Positions 34,117 through 46,060 of a stretch of DNA of 64,000 nucleotides are shown here, in pieces (positions within the stretch are counted from its first letter, which is position 1; each line of letters starts with the position of its first letter). The notes beneath the pieces are model-generated. The model saw only the letters and a list, made by a program, of their open reading frames with translations. It searched no databases and was not told the origin of the DNA. Position numbers and translations under genes: made by a program. Source of the DNA: Angiostrongylus vasorum (Eukaryota > Nematoda > Chromadorea > Rhabditida > Metastrongylidae); assembly GCA_018806985.1 (NCBI GenBank), contig JADANN010000202.1, forward strand, positions 2,847,001 through 2,911,000, read 5' to 3'.

Positions 34117-34445
34117 TTATGACAAGGCGACGTTGTTCTCAACGGCTTTGCCGCGAAGCTCGTTGACGACTGACGACTGACGACTGACGACTGGTCGAGG
34201 TGCTCTGCTCAGTACAGCACAGGTGGTAGGTAACATTCTTTTTCGAAAACTTTCAGGAATGTTCCCCTTCCTTTCTTCGTCCGCGATTCGGGCCGGTGTA
34301 TTCGAAAAAATAGCAGGTGGAAAATTGTGAGAAATTTCGGTGACCTTGTCCACTTGTCTTGGTTGGTGTGGCTATTGTCCTGACGAAGTGATGATGTATT
34401 GTTACTAGAAATTTCTTTTTCTTCACGAGTTTTCTGATACAAGGT
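34117..34445 (-). pseudogene. possible decayed coding segment, unidentified
   Basis: Two overlapping minus frames are protein-like in succession: KTREEKEISSNNTSSLRQDN, then after a frame change DKVTEISHNFPPAIFSNT, RIADEERKGNIPESFRKRM, NELRGKAVENNVALS. The (TGACGAC)4 repeat lies inside. No homology recognised. Confidence 0.2.
34162..34194. repeat. 7-bp (TGACGAC)n tandem repeat
   Basis: Four TGACGAC units. It lies within a minus-strand open frame. Confidence 0.88.
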
Positions 34446-34449
34446 TTAT

Positions 34450-36145
34450 GTGGTGTGACTATTTTAATGCCACGAAATGAATTCTTTAGTAATCATCTTA
34501 CTAGTGATTTAATAACAATCTCGCTAAGAGATCTTGATTCTTGAGGACTACATTCCTGTAATCGTGGGGATAATGGTAAAAGTAGAAGTAATAATTTAGT
34601 CCAGTGGTTTCGGCGTAAAGGGTATGGTGCCTACCGAGAGGTTTTTTAGATTGAAGCACCATCGAACTTAGGAATCCATCCAATCTCTTGTCAGAGAAAA
34701 ACTCGTATTCGTTTCAGCTTTATTTTATAAAACGAAGATCTTCTTCAGTGGTTATGAAAACTTTCTAGTGTCTTGTTCTTCCCTTCTTTCCATAGCAACG
34801 TCTCATAACACCTTAAAGCCAGATCATTACAAGATTTCTTCTGCTTTTTGTCATTTCTTCGATTACAGTTACTATTTTGGGAGCTATCTTTCTCTTATCT
34901 TTTTTCTTCCGGATATGAGATGAATTGTCCAACCTACATACAGCAATATTTCGTGTTCAGAAGGCTCTTGAAGGCCATTTCAGTTCAATTCATGCTTTTT
35001 TAAGAACAGCACAAGTTTAGGAACATGCCGTTCCTGAAGTGAGGCGCTGCAACTTAGTTGGGTGGCACATTCATCGTCGTGGGAGACTGCGACCGACCAG
35101 TCGATCGACTTCCGGCACTTCTTAACGGCGGTGGTTAAAATGAATGATTCACTGCAATGAGTTTACTACTTATACCTTTCGACTAAGAAGTATTCTGAAC
35201 ATCCAATTTACTGGATAAATGCGAAGCTGCTGCTGTATCTGGTTTAGTTCCCTTTTTGTTATCCTGGTTTGGCACCAAATTGAATATGTTCCGTTAGGGG
35301 ATTTCCTAGAGCCTCATTTGGATTTGGCTAGTTCAATATCTTTCTCTTTCTTTTTTGTCTATCGCCTAATGAACTGAGTGCGAAAATGTCAAGAATATAT
35401 TTCATCGATTTCACCATTAGTGCATTTTATTTAATAAAATAAGGAATAGAGTTCTTATAGATGTATTCTCTGCACAGCAGGTTCTCGTTATTTCATTTCC
35501 AAAGAAAAACTGTGTTCTTATCGATTAATTTAACGGTTTTCTGAAGATCGATTTATGATCGATTGTGGGTTTAAATGATTTGCCCGGCGTTGGCTGACTC
35601 TTGCTTGCGATGAGTCGTCGTCTTGCACTTCTTTCTACGGAAGTGTTACAACGCTTCTTCCAAGTGCCCTTTTTTCCTTATCAACTTTCGTTCGTCACGG
35701 GCTGATATGAGAATGTACGTAGGAGTTACCTTTCCAATCCGCACATTTTGCCGGTTCACGTGGTCGCCATTTCTATTCATCATCCATCATGTAGTAGTTA
35801 TCGAAATATCTGAGAAACCTGGATTCTATATTTATCAGTTGATAGGACGAATTACAGCGATTGAAAAAAATAAATCAGTAGAAAGACTTGATATAGGAAC
35901 TAGGAACTGGAGCTTGTATGGCGGAGAAGCTGACAATGTTGGACAATGATTGGAAACGCATCATATTATGCAGAGCTACCGTAAAAGAAAACTGTGTGGA
36001 TGGTTAAGCTTTGTAGAATGATTAATTGGAAAATCGAAACACTTAGAGTTTGACACGAGTTGACAGTGTTAAAATAACGGGCACTTCTCACTATTTTAAC
36101 TTTTTCAACTTTAAACCTTCATCTGTCATCTCATAGTGGATATGA
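34450..36145. other. no gene seen
   Basis: A 108-codon plus frame at 35623-35949 starts at a non-ATG codon and shows no motif. Otherwise AT-rich spacer. Confidence 0.4.
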
Positions 36146-36147
36146 AC

Positions 36148-36425
36148 AGAAGATAAAGCTCTCGACTTTGATCCAATCCCTTAGAGATGCGCCATCCACT
36201 CGATTTCACTAGGCATCGTTAGAGGTGATTAAATGCATATCACTCTATGCAATGACTCCTGGTGGCCTATCAACACATTGAGTCAGTACTGCTATCCTCT
36301 CAGACAGGTTTGGAACCAATTTGCCGACCCCCAGCGGGTTGGAAGGCTTGGTGAGCCTGGTGCGCGAGATCGAACCCATTTGTATTGCGGACCACCTCTA
36401 ACCACTGCACTGCACGTGCCGACCT
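36148..36425 (-). repeat. family A SINE
   Basis: Minus strand: GTGCAGTGCAGTGGTTAGAG head, GGGTTCGATCTCGCGCACC (a good B box), CCGCTGGGGGTCGGCAAATT, CATCTCTAAGGGATTGGATC. Confidence 0.82.
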
Positions 36426-36850
36426 TCATCTCAAAATGGACTATAGTGAACTTTATCAAGTTAGATTATAACCGGTAGAATCTACAGGTCTTTGCCAATG
36501 AGGTACAGGATTTCCCACTGTGCCGCCATGGAATTATGGCTTCATGGACATCAGAGATGCTACTTTTTCCGTCTGTCGTTGTCGACGCTCATTTTGTCAA
36601 AGGTGAAAGCAGTTGAACATGCAGATTTTCGTCAAACAGAACGCCATGACTCGTCGTTGTTGATGCTTGTGATTTCTGGGTCCGGGTGCTGTAGGGATTT
36701 TAGTTTCAACTTTTTCGAATGTTTTAGTCCTGAACATCTTTAAAAATGAAATACCACTTTTTAAAAGCCATAGCCACCACTAATTAATCAGCAAAATTCT
36801 TTTTTAAATAAGTCCATTAAGTTCTCAAGCTCTACAGTGCTCTAGTTAGT

Positions 36851-36875
36851 GATCAGCAGATCAGCAGATCAGCAG
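36851..36875. repeat. 8-bp (GATCAGCA)3 tandem repeat
   Basis: Three perfect GATCAGCA units followed by G. Confidence 0.92.
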
Positions 36876-37440
36876 TTATCAAAAACCAGCGTCAGACTCT
36901 AAGCGTTTAAATGATGCAATGAAGGCAGTCTTTTCTACTGAAAGCGGAAATGTGGTGAGTTTTTTCGATTGTTATACTTCCCCCGTGGTTGAGTTAAGAG
37001 GTGCTCAATAACTGGAGATTTGATACAAACTGATACCATCTTCTGTCTTGGTGTGTTTGTAAGGTAACTAAACCTTATATTACACTTGTAGAAGATTCGT
37101 GTAGCATTAGGTGTTGAAAGAGTCATGAAGCACTTCTTGTCGCTACAGCTATCACAGGTTAATCACCTGTAGAAGTAGAAAAAACTCGTGTCATATCGAA
37201 CTCTTTTGCTACATTTCGTCGCCATTTTATTGTTCCATTTCGAGTCCACTTCATCGATTACCATTCACATCACACCTTTTGCAGGTTTCTTTGTCATATT
37301 TTCTGCTTTTTTTGGCAATTTTTTTTACTGCTGATATTCCATAACACGTTTTTATTTTACCAAGTTTTTCCTCTTAGACTCATCTGTTTGTATACACTCT
37401 AATTTTCATTTTCTACACTACCTTCCACTTCTTTTTAAGT

Positions 37441-37682
37441 GGGCACGTATAGCGCAATGCTTACAGAGTGTCCGGCAATGCACACGTGATTGTTGGTTCA
37501 ATCCCATGCCCCAGACTTAGCAAGCTGTCCATCTTTCCGGAGTCTGGAAATAGCACCAAGCCTACCTAGGCTGAAGAGGATAGTAGTAACGACTTGACAC
37601 GTCGGTAGGTTACAACGAATATTCGTATAGGCCAGATGTGGATTCAACCACCTCTGACGATCCTAAATAACGTTTCATATAA
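37441..37682 (+). repeat. family A SINE, diverged
   Basis: GTATAGCGCAATGCTTACAG head, GTTGGTTCAATCCCATG B-box region, CGTCGGTAGGTTACAACGAA, GGCCAGATGTGGATTCAACC. The terminal 40 bp are missing. Confidence 0.75.
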
Positions 37683-37689
37683 AGGGGTT

Positions 37690-38855
37690 TTCTTAGAGAA
37701 CAGTTCAAAGCCGAACACTTTACCCTTTATTGTTCTTTCGTTTTCATCTTTAACTACAGTTTCTTTTTTCCTGTTCCACTTCAGTTGCCTTTTTTTCTTG
37801 ATGTGTTGTCATGCTTACATATTTATGACACTTGGCCAAATATTAGATTCCGACTGCGTATCACTTCAGCGCAGGTGACTTCACGACTAGTTTTGTTGTT
37901 ATTCGACAACACAAACAACACAACTGCATAATCATCTTTTCAATCATGGGAACGGACCGAAATTTTTTCTAGTAGGCACCTTATGTTTGGTGTTTTTTGG
38001 TATGTCCTAAAAAATAACACCTTCAAAACTCGTAGGTTGTCAATCATCTTTTTTGGTAGTGTCCCGTTTCTGTGAACTAAATTGCGCTGTCCATCATGAG
38101 AAGTTCAATGTGAAACCATTAGATTAGGACGGAAACGGTATTCATATGACTTTCTTGTTATGTGAGGCACATCAGAATGTTCTTATCGCAACACCGGTAT
38201 GAAAGCCGCTCGCTAATGTAACGATTTTCCCTTTTATCCGACTTCTGAGTACTTTTTATACTAAGGCGTGATGCTTAATACGTTTTGTAAAGTTTAGCAA
38301 CGTAATTATTTTCTCTTCGTATCGCTGTTGAACAAGTGTCGGGCGATTATATTGTTCCAACAGCGACAATCCTGTATCGCAGCAGTTTCGTTTCATAAGT
38401 GCTTGTTTTAGGAATAATAGTTGCCTCACAGTATTCATGAAATTGATGGTTCTCATGGGCATCCTTTTGATAACTTTTATATGCATAGCGAAAGCTCTTG
38501 TTTTTGTTCTCCTTTTTTTCTGAGGCGGCGAGAAGTAGGAACGCGATGGTTCTACCCTGTGCCATGCGGGACTTACGATATGACCACTACGTGAGCCTTA
38601 AGTGATGATAAAGGCAGCGTTATGTAGTTTTCTACTTGAGTGAGCTCCAAGATGTTGGTATGGAAAAATTGGCAGTTTTATAAATAAAAAACGATTTTTT
38701 AAGAACTTATGTTGCCAATAAGTCAAGACAAATTTCAGTAAATAAATGTGGACTTGTTGAAGAGATTACACAAGAAGAAGAGATTTCTCTAGTAAAGCAG
38801 CCATGCTTGCCAGTGAGTACCTCACCCCATTTAAGATTAATCTACTTGCGATACT
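37690..38855. other. no gene seen
   Basis: AT-rich spacer. Overlapping minus frames at 38256-38565 lack splice signals. Confidence 0.4.
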
Positions 38856-38858
38856 TTT

Positions 38859-39089
38859 ATGGAAGAGCAGGATCAGCCACTGGAAGATAACAACAACTTG
38901 AACAGGTGGTCAGTGAGAATGAGAGGTTTAACAGTCTTGCGGCAGCAAATGGAGACTGAAGCGAACGACCAGGAAGAAAAGAAGGAAGGCAATGCAACTG
39001 CTTCACATCTGAATGGCTGCCAACAAATAATTCAAGGAAAGAGGAACGTATATGGAATTATCGGCAGTAATCATGCATGCCGAAGCTAG
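38859..39089 (+). CDS. weak hydrophilic open frame
   Basis: An ATG-started frame of 76 codons, acidic and glutamine-rich (MEEQDQPLEDNNNLNRW, ETEANDQEEKKEGN), with no stop until 39087. It abuts a Penelope-type repeat and may be element-derived. No acceptor, donor or homology. Confidence 0.15.
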   Translation: MEEQDQPLEDNNNLNRWSVRMRGLTVLRQQMETEANDQEEKKEGNATASHLNGCQQIIQGKRNVYGIIGSNHACRS

Positions 39090-39169
39090 ATGGAAATTGG
39101 TGTTGAAATCAATACATTGCTCTGTGTCAGTTGACATAATTCTGAATGCTGCATGTTGGATTGTAACGA

Positions 39170-39480
39170 TGAAAAGAAGTGATTTTAGACCACTGACAAC
39201 TAGGAACTATCCTGTATCCTGGGGAACTGTTATGTGAGGTAGTGAGGTTACCTGATTCAAGCGGCAAGAACCTTCCTTTTTCAAAAGGGCACTATCGGTT
39301 GAAGTTACTTTATTCATATGGTGCTCACTTCTTCCGACTGGACACAATGCGACTGCAGGGATTCACCCATTAAAAGGAATGAGTGCTATGGACACTAGAC
39401 TTGAATCCTCGTGATTCTGAGGAAGGAAATCGCTGAAACGCTAGTATAAAGAGTATTTAATAACAGCCTTGTGTAGACTC
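39170..39480 (+). repeat. Penelope-type terminal repeat, first of a diverged direct pair
   Basis: It holds GCTATGGACACTAGACTTGA, then GATTCTGAGGAAGGAAATCG, CTGAAACGC and a tail ACAGCCTTGTGTAGAC. A related segment follows at 39640-39880. Confidence 0.5.
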
Positions 39481-39639
39481 ATTAATATAACAAAATGTTT
39501 ATCGTTCTTTCCGAGTTCAAATGAAAATCGCCTTTAAAAAGAACCATCCTTTTCACTATGTGAAAGTCAATATAATACTGACTACTACCAAATGATCGAC
39601 TATCACCATAAAACATGATTTTGGCGATTGAACAAAGGT

Positions 39640-39880
39640 CGCGCTGTATCCTGGCGGTCTGGCAGGTGAGGTCATTCCAGCGGTCATTGCAACACGACAA
39701 GAAGCTTCCTGTATTAAAGAGCATTGCCAAACGAGGTTACTTCATTCGTTCAGTGTTCCACTCCATCGGTTTCGACTTGATTCCACTAAAAAATCATACA
39801 TCGCGAAGAATAGCTGCTATAGACACTTGACTCAAATCATTGCGCTGTGAAGAGTACGGGAACGAAGGGTTATGTAGTTC
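39640..39880 (+). repeat. Penelope-type repeat, second of a diverged direct pair
   Basis: TCCTGGCGGTCTGGCAGGTG, GTCATTCCAGCGG (compare CTCATTCCAGCGGG in the palindrome right arm) and GCTATAGACACTTGACTCAA parallel 39170-39480. The core box is decayed. Confidence 0.4.
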
Positions 39881-40427
39881 TTGTAACATTCTCGTTCAAC
39901 TTTGCAGGTAAACCAACATATTTGGTATTTTCTTAGTTCCATGTAAAGAAGGCGATGAAGTGATTAGCTTTAAATTTAATAAAATTAGATTGTATTGGAT
40001 GCTACTGGTTGTTATTTCCCGTGGAAGCGACATAACATCGTTCTTTTTAAGTTGTTTAAAACAAAAGTATGGTGAGCTGCTGTGCTATGTGCTGTAGCTC
40101 AGATGCGCTTTTGTAATTGTTTTTAATTACTCGATTTTTTTTCATTTACCTTAAATCTTCTTTTTGGCGCCGACATCGAACCCGATAAGCTGTTATTTTT
40201 GCCATTATTTCTTGGGCATTCCTCCGTGGTGTTTCTGTTTTTAATCTCTGGAAAAAAAAATCAACATGTGGCTCTTTCTGAGCTTTTTTTCCAACAAATC
40301 CACTGTTTTAGAAAAATTATCCTTTTTTCGAATGGAAAACGTTTTAGAAATGTGTTGGGCTGGATGGTAATGACAGTACAATTCCACATTGTAGTATAAT
40401 ATTAATATTCCTATGTGTTGTACATAA

Positions 40428-40805
40428 GCAGGCGGGTATCACTGAGGTAGTGTGGTCGATGATGAGCACGGTGCTGGTTCGTTCACGCACTAGTTTCACC
40501 AGAACCTCTCATCGCTCCGGGTAAGAAATTGGTACCGGAATTGTCTGGGAATAGACCACTCTCAGGAATCCAGCTCGGAAAGCTCTAGCCTTACTATCGC
40601 CGGACTACAGGAAGAATCAAGTCGACTAGCATTCAAAGAGTTTCGTGGCGAAAAGAAAATACTCAAGCAGTAACCATTCCCATGCATGGAAAGTTCGAAG
40701 GCCTTGGTAGATAATGGCTACGCCGAAACAAATCGAATGCAGGAAGTGATGAGATGCACACAACAGATGAGGAAGGTGGGTCGTTTAAAATAAGAAAAAA
40801 AATGT
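40428..40805 (+). repeat. family C SINE, full length
   Basis: GCGGGTATCACTGAGGTAGT head, GGTACCGGAATTGTCTGGG, GAAAGCTCTAGCCTTACTAT, GGTGGGTCGTTTAAAATAAG and an A-rich tail. Confidence 0.8.
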
Positions 40806-41461
40806 GTATAAGTCTATTCCCATTCATTTACTGGTTACTAGTCTCTTGTTTTTTTTCCATTTTTTGCTTTCCTTTGCTTTATGCTGACCTGCTTTCGCTT
40901 TGCGCCCGGGGACATTTTTGATGAATGAGTGCGATTTTTGATGGTGACATAATTCAAACGGCCAAAACTCGCTAGAGGTTTTAGCTTTATCACTTTTTAT
41001 ACCACTTTTTGATTTCTTATATGAAAGAAATGATCATGGGGAAAAAACAACTTTTTTTATTAATAGCTGGCGGGGACGCAATCATATATTTGGTCTGCAC
41101 AACCATCAACACATTTTTGCTCGGCAATCTGATAAACAGCGAAGGTGTGCTTATCTTTCAATGCCTTTCGGCTATTATCCGATGGATAAGACTCTGTTCT
41201 CTTCTTGGGTGAAGACCACACTGTCAGTCAGTCGACCTTAAAAAGAATAGAAGGCCTTCGCGTTTGGTGATCGAGAGGTCGTACTAAGTAAATAAACAGT
41301 TTTGTCAATAAACTTCCTATTGATTTGCGTTCATGGTGACTTTCTTGGTATCCCTTCTTAGTGAGGCTAACATCGATGTAACTGAAGAAATGAAAGGTTA
41401 TCACAACATGTTAACTTTCATTTGCTGTCTATCCTTTTATCATGACAGAGTAAGAAATTCA

Positions 41462-41590
41462 CTGCAACCACAAGGATACTGAAATTAGCAGAAGTCGGAG
41501 CTCCAGTTGGGCTTTGAACCCGCCATTACACTTACCGGTGCTTTACGTGCTTCACTGCACCAACTCTTCGCTTTGTCTTTCTCTCAGCCA
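41462..41590 (-). repeat. family D SINE, left of an inverted pair
   Basis: Minus strand: GGTGCAGTGAAGCACGTAAA head, ATGGCGGGTTCAAAGCCCA, GAGCTCCGACTTCTGCTAAT, ATCCTTGTGGTTGCAG. Confidence 0.75.
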
Positions 41591-41634
41591 CGTTTGTATC
41601 AAAAAGGAAAATTTCTTAGTAAAAAAAATGGCTG

Positions 41635-41778
41635 GATGGAAGGCAAAACATAGTCTTCGGTTAGTGTGGTTGAAAGCACGCTGAGTCTCCGGTAAGAGTA
41701 ATCGTGGATTCGATGTCCAACTAAGGTTCTGAGTTTTGCTCATATCTCAGCATCCTTATGGTTGACGAGGTTATGTTT
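41635..41778 (+). repeat. family D SINE, right of an inverted pair
   Basis: GTGTGGTTGAAAGCACGCTG head, AATCGTGGATTCGATGTCC, TTCTGAGTTTTGCTCATATC, CAGCATCCTTATGGTTGACG. About 45 bp separates it from the opposite-strand copy. Confidence 0.75.
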
Positions 41779-42188
41779 GAATTTTCAATTATTTGTTTTA
41801 CCGCCGCTAGAGACATCTCCGTCATTGTTTTCCGACCAGCTGATGCCAGTCACGCTGTCTCGAGGGAAATTCGCCTCTACTGAGGCTCTCTCCCACGTGG
41901 TCTTCCGCTAACCATTTAAAACTCGTGCTCGCGACCATCCAGTACTTACTTCCGGGTTTCCGACTTTAATGCCGACATAAATTATCCAGCCATCAAGCAA
42001 GGTTTTTTTCTTTCTTCATGTTTTAGTTGTATAAATCATTAGCTATTCATCTTTCTATGCTTCACTTTTTTTAAATTCTAAAACAAATTTTTTGCTGAGG
42101 AGTAGAATTTCAGAAGTTTGGCCTTCCAATGTTCACGTTTTCTTAGTTTGAAGCCATAGCTGTGTCCTAAAAGAGTTTATACGTTAGC

Positions 42189-42189
<1 letters not shown>

Positions 42190-42240
<51 letters not shown>

Positions 42241-42285
42241 TACATGTGTACATGCCTATATATATGCATATTTATATATATACAA
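42190..42285. repeat. (TA)n microsatellite with TACATG-rich flank
   Basis: (TA)n to 42234, then ACATATATACATGTGTACAT-type alternating sequence. Confidence 0.93.
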
Positions 42286-42509
42286 TTATGTAGTTTCTAG
42301 TTCTTGGAAGGTTAAATCCTGTTTATTTAGTTGTTACGAAAATAGCTTCACTTTGAATGTGGATTCGAAGAAACTATATGATTTTCTTCGTATTTCAAGG
42401 GTAGAAAATCTGTGAACGCTGCAATGAAGTGCAGACATAGTAACTGAAAAAAATGGAAGTGGATCTAAGCTTTGATCATATCGTACATATTCGCTTTTAT
42501 GTCTGTCAA

Positions 42510-42670
42510 AGTATCTGTACGCTGGCATGGACGTCTGTAGTAGTGTGTACGCATGTATTAGTATAAATGTGTGTGCGCATACTTGTTCGCATGAATATGT
42601 CCATGTCTTTGAGTACATGTGTATGTCTGCATACATGTGTTTGAATGTGTGTGTGTTTGTGTGTGTCGCT
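42510..42670. repeat. TG/CA-rich simple sequence
   Basis: Imperfect TGTGTGCGCATAC/ATGTGTATGTCTGC-type alternating purine-pyrimidine sequence, ending in GTGTGTGTTTGTGTGTGTC. Confidence 0.7.
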
Positions 42671-42674
42671 AAAC

Positions 42675-44440
42675 GATTCTGCATTGCTTATGTGTTTTCG
42701 TCTAGACGACTCTCATACGGCTGGTTTTCGTTTCTTGATTGAAGTTCTTTTAAATCATGCGGATTTAAGTCAGTTGTCTTCTGAAACTCTTGTAATTCAG
42801 TTAATCATCAAGTAACAGATAAAATTTATTTCTACTCTACTGGTGTACTTTTTCCCACTATGGGTGCTAGGGGTCCTGCTTCTTTGAACAGCACGAGGAC
42901 TACCGTATTCCCCTTGAAAATTTCCTATCAATATTGCTTTTTGCTTCATGCTTCACAAAGACACCTCGATGAGACCTGGAATGGGTTGATGGTTTATCGT
43001 GTGCTGTAGAAGAATGGATTCATCAGCTGTATCTCGCCTTTCGCTACCGAGGTGCACCACTAGTGACCGATATGACTGTAAACCGTTGCGATCATTACTG
43101 TCTTCTATCAAGAAAGTTTTAAAGTACATTCTAATAAGCATGGTCAAGTGCGTCATGTTCGGACCTACACGTCTGCTAGCTTTGTTTTTAGCAGCTTTAT
43201 GAAAAATGAGGTGATTAGAGCGGCCATTTTTCTTTCCTAGCTAGTGTGATATTGATCCCGAGACTAAGGGAAAAAGCGAAAGTTACACTGTGACGCGCTA
43301 TAATGATTTATAAGTATGACTTATGGTGACAGTTGAACTTTAGTCGGGATTTGGAGATTTCACTAGAACAAAACTGGGATTGACAATCAGACCACTTCTG
43401 GTGACTGTATTATTAAAAAATGTGATTTTTTTCTGCTGAATGTTTTGAAAAATACTAGAAAACTCGTTTGATTAACCAGTGTATCGAACTGACAAATCGC
43501 TGTTGGTGTTTGGCCGACAACTTGTTTGGTGACAATTGGCCAGCTGACGAGAGGAACGTATGCGTTGAATGATTGTTCGAGCCTTCGCGCTGCCGATCCC
43601 AGTCCTGCTCTATTAATACAATCATAATTCTTCCATTCTTCAGAATTTTTTTCTATACCGGTAAACTAGCTCGCTTCTTTTTTGCTTTGTGGATTTCGTT
43701 ATTCATTTAGAACTACATTTTTTTGGTATAGTCTTAACAACGGTTGAAGAACGAGGAAAAAAATCTAAGGTGCTGCTTTACATTTGGTTTTGCGAAAATG
43801 ATTCATGTAAAGGTAAAAACTGGATTCTTAAACTGCGGCTTTTTCGTTCATCATCCTTCTTAGAATCTTTTACGAAAAAAAACACGATAATGATTTTGAA
43901 ACATCCAAGAAGGTTGATGATCGATATCTAAGCAGAGAATGCATATTTAAGGTATCATAAGTATCATTATTGGCTTAGTACCATGGACTACTTGGATGTC
44001 TTTCTGGTTACTTGTCCCACATATTCTCAAGCTCGTTTAGATTTAATCCTTCTATGAATTTCTTATTCGTACTTTTTTGTGCTATTTTTAGCTTACAAAT
44101 TACATTGTTGTAACCATCGCTCACATCTTTATCGCGATGTGAACATAATCCACATCCTCTTCATCGTTTTATGAAATTGACATCATTTAGTACATTACAA
44201 GTACATTACACTTACTCGCTTTCATCATTGGTCCTCGTTTTCGTTTGTGTTAGCGATGTTCGTGTGGTTCGTTCTTCGACGGGTGCACATTATGTTTGCT
44301 CGTATACCACCAAGTACATTTTCGTCGGAACTCGATTACTCTCCATTCACAAGGCTTCCCTCGGAAAACATTGAAATCGACATACTGAGCATTTTTTAAC
44401 CGACTTTCTTCTTACATTTATATCTCTTGATTTTTCATGA
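42675..44440. other. no gene seen
   Basis: Spacer between simple-sequence DNA and the RTE insertion. Frames of 67-80 codons at 42953-43202 and 43689-43931 are unremarkable. Confidence 0.4.
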
Positions 44441-44443
44441 ACT

Positions 44444-44460
44444 AGTAAATTAACATTAGT
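44444..44460. repeat. 17-bp target-site duplication, copy next to RTE 3' end
   Basis: AGTAAATTAACATTAGT, identical to 47709-47725. This marks the insertion boundary and shows that both flanks belong to a single insertion event. Confidence 0.93.
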
Positions 44461-46060
44461 TATTTACTTGAATACTTAGACGGTCCGTCTTCACGAGCTG
44501 TGCGGACCCCAGCACATATGCCATTCGTTCCTTTCTCTCGCAATCGTAATCCATGGTGGTGGTCTTGTTCGAGCATGGTATCGCTTGCGAGTCACGTACC
44601 GTGATCTGTAAAACAATTGCAGCTGCGGTCAGCTGATTAACTTTGTTTACGAACACGTCCGCCCAACGTGTAGGTGGTCGTCCTGGGGGACGTTTGCATT
44701 CTCTTGGAGTCCACTCTACTGTTCTTTTCGTCCGTCTGTCGTCCGTTCTTCTCATTATGTGACCGGCCCATTTATGTTTCGCTATCGATGTGTATTCTCC
44801 TGGATCTCGAAGATGTGACAGATTTCGAAGGTCAGAGCTTCGCATTTCCGGCTAGATATTGAGAGTGCCGGTTATATTTCAGAAGACATCGCTCAAGCGC
44901 TCTGTGAGTAGTGCAAAGCATTCTTGACGTAGTTAAAGTATCAACCCACGTCTCCGCAGCATAACAGAGCGCTGGGAGGACCGTAGAATCGAAGAGATGA
45001 GCGCGGATTTTTCGGGTCCTTCAGTTGGTCGGTGGCTTCTTTGAGAGGCCCGAATGCGGCCCAAGCTGCTCTCCTTCTTCCATCTATTTCCTCCTTCATG
45101 TTGTTTTCCATGTTCATTGATCGCCCAAGGTATACGTACGAGGTGGTCTCTGCAATGAGAGAGCCATCCAATTCAATTCTTTCGCCTTCGCGCATGGGTT
45201 TTTCATGAACTGGGTCTTCTTTCGATTTATGCGAAGTCTGATCTTTTTTCCCACTTCGTTGAGCTCGTTGATCATCATCTCTGCCTCGCTAGTACTTCTT
45301 GAGAAGATGACAATGTCGTCGGCAAAACGAAGGTTTGATAGGAATTTTCCATCAATACGTATGCCTTTCTCATCCCAATCGAGTGACTTCATTATCCACT
45401 GCAGTGCGGCACTGAACAGCTTTGGCGATATTGTGTCGCCCTGTCGAAACCCCTTTTCCTATGGGTATGGTAAGAGGTCGATGGAAAAGCTGTATTTTCG
45501 TAGTGCAGTTCCGATAACAGTCGGACAGAGTTCTTATGTAGGACGGGTCCACTCCTTGGTCGACGAGCGCTGATAGGGATTGCATTCGTTTCGACACTGT
45601 CAAACGCTTTTTCATAGTCGACAAAGGTTAGGACTAGAGGCAAGTGGTATTCCCGACAAACTTCGATGACCCTGGACACGGTTTGGATGTGGTCCATGCA
45701 GCAAAATCCTTTTCCGAAATCCTGCTTGCTCGACTGGTTACGCCTCATCCAATGTTCTTGATATGCGCCAGAGGATAATCTTCGTGAAGAGCTTGTAGAG
45801 TACACTCAACAAGCATATGGGACGATAGTTACGAAGATCCCTTCGGTCTCCTTTCTTGCGGAGGATGACCGTGCGCGACGTCCTCCACTGGTCTGGGATT
45901 TTTTTCTTTTTGAAGGTAGGCTGTCATATGATTTGCGAGAAGTACATGTAAATTGTGGCTTCCAGCCCTAAGGAAGTCGGCGGTAATATTATCGGGTCCT
46001 GGAGCTGTGCCTCTTTTCATGCTTTCTATTGCAACTCGAACCTCCGACGGAAGAATTCGA
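44456..46060 (-). pseudogene. RTE reverse transcriptase and C-terminal domain, multiply frameshifted
   Basis: Fragments in different frames follow RTE order: KRGTAPGPDNITADFLRAGS (45829-46020); DFGKGFCCMDHIQTVSRVIE and LVLTFVDYEKAFDSVE (motif A, about 45600-45730); LSNLRFADDIVIFSRST (motif C, whose paired aspartates are catalytic, about 45300); ELDGSLIAETTSYVYLGR (about 45150); then HKWAGHIMRRTDDRRTKRT and KRPPGRPPTRWADVFV (about 44650-44790). At least four frame changes separate them. Catalytic residues survive, so decay is mostly by indels. Confidence 0.9.

Noticed and set aside
45205..45573. 122-codon plus-strand frame
   Set aside because: Antisense shadow of the RTE reverse transcriptase.
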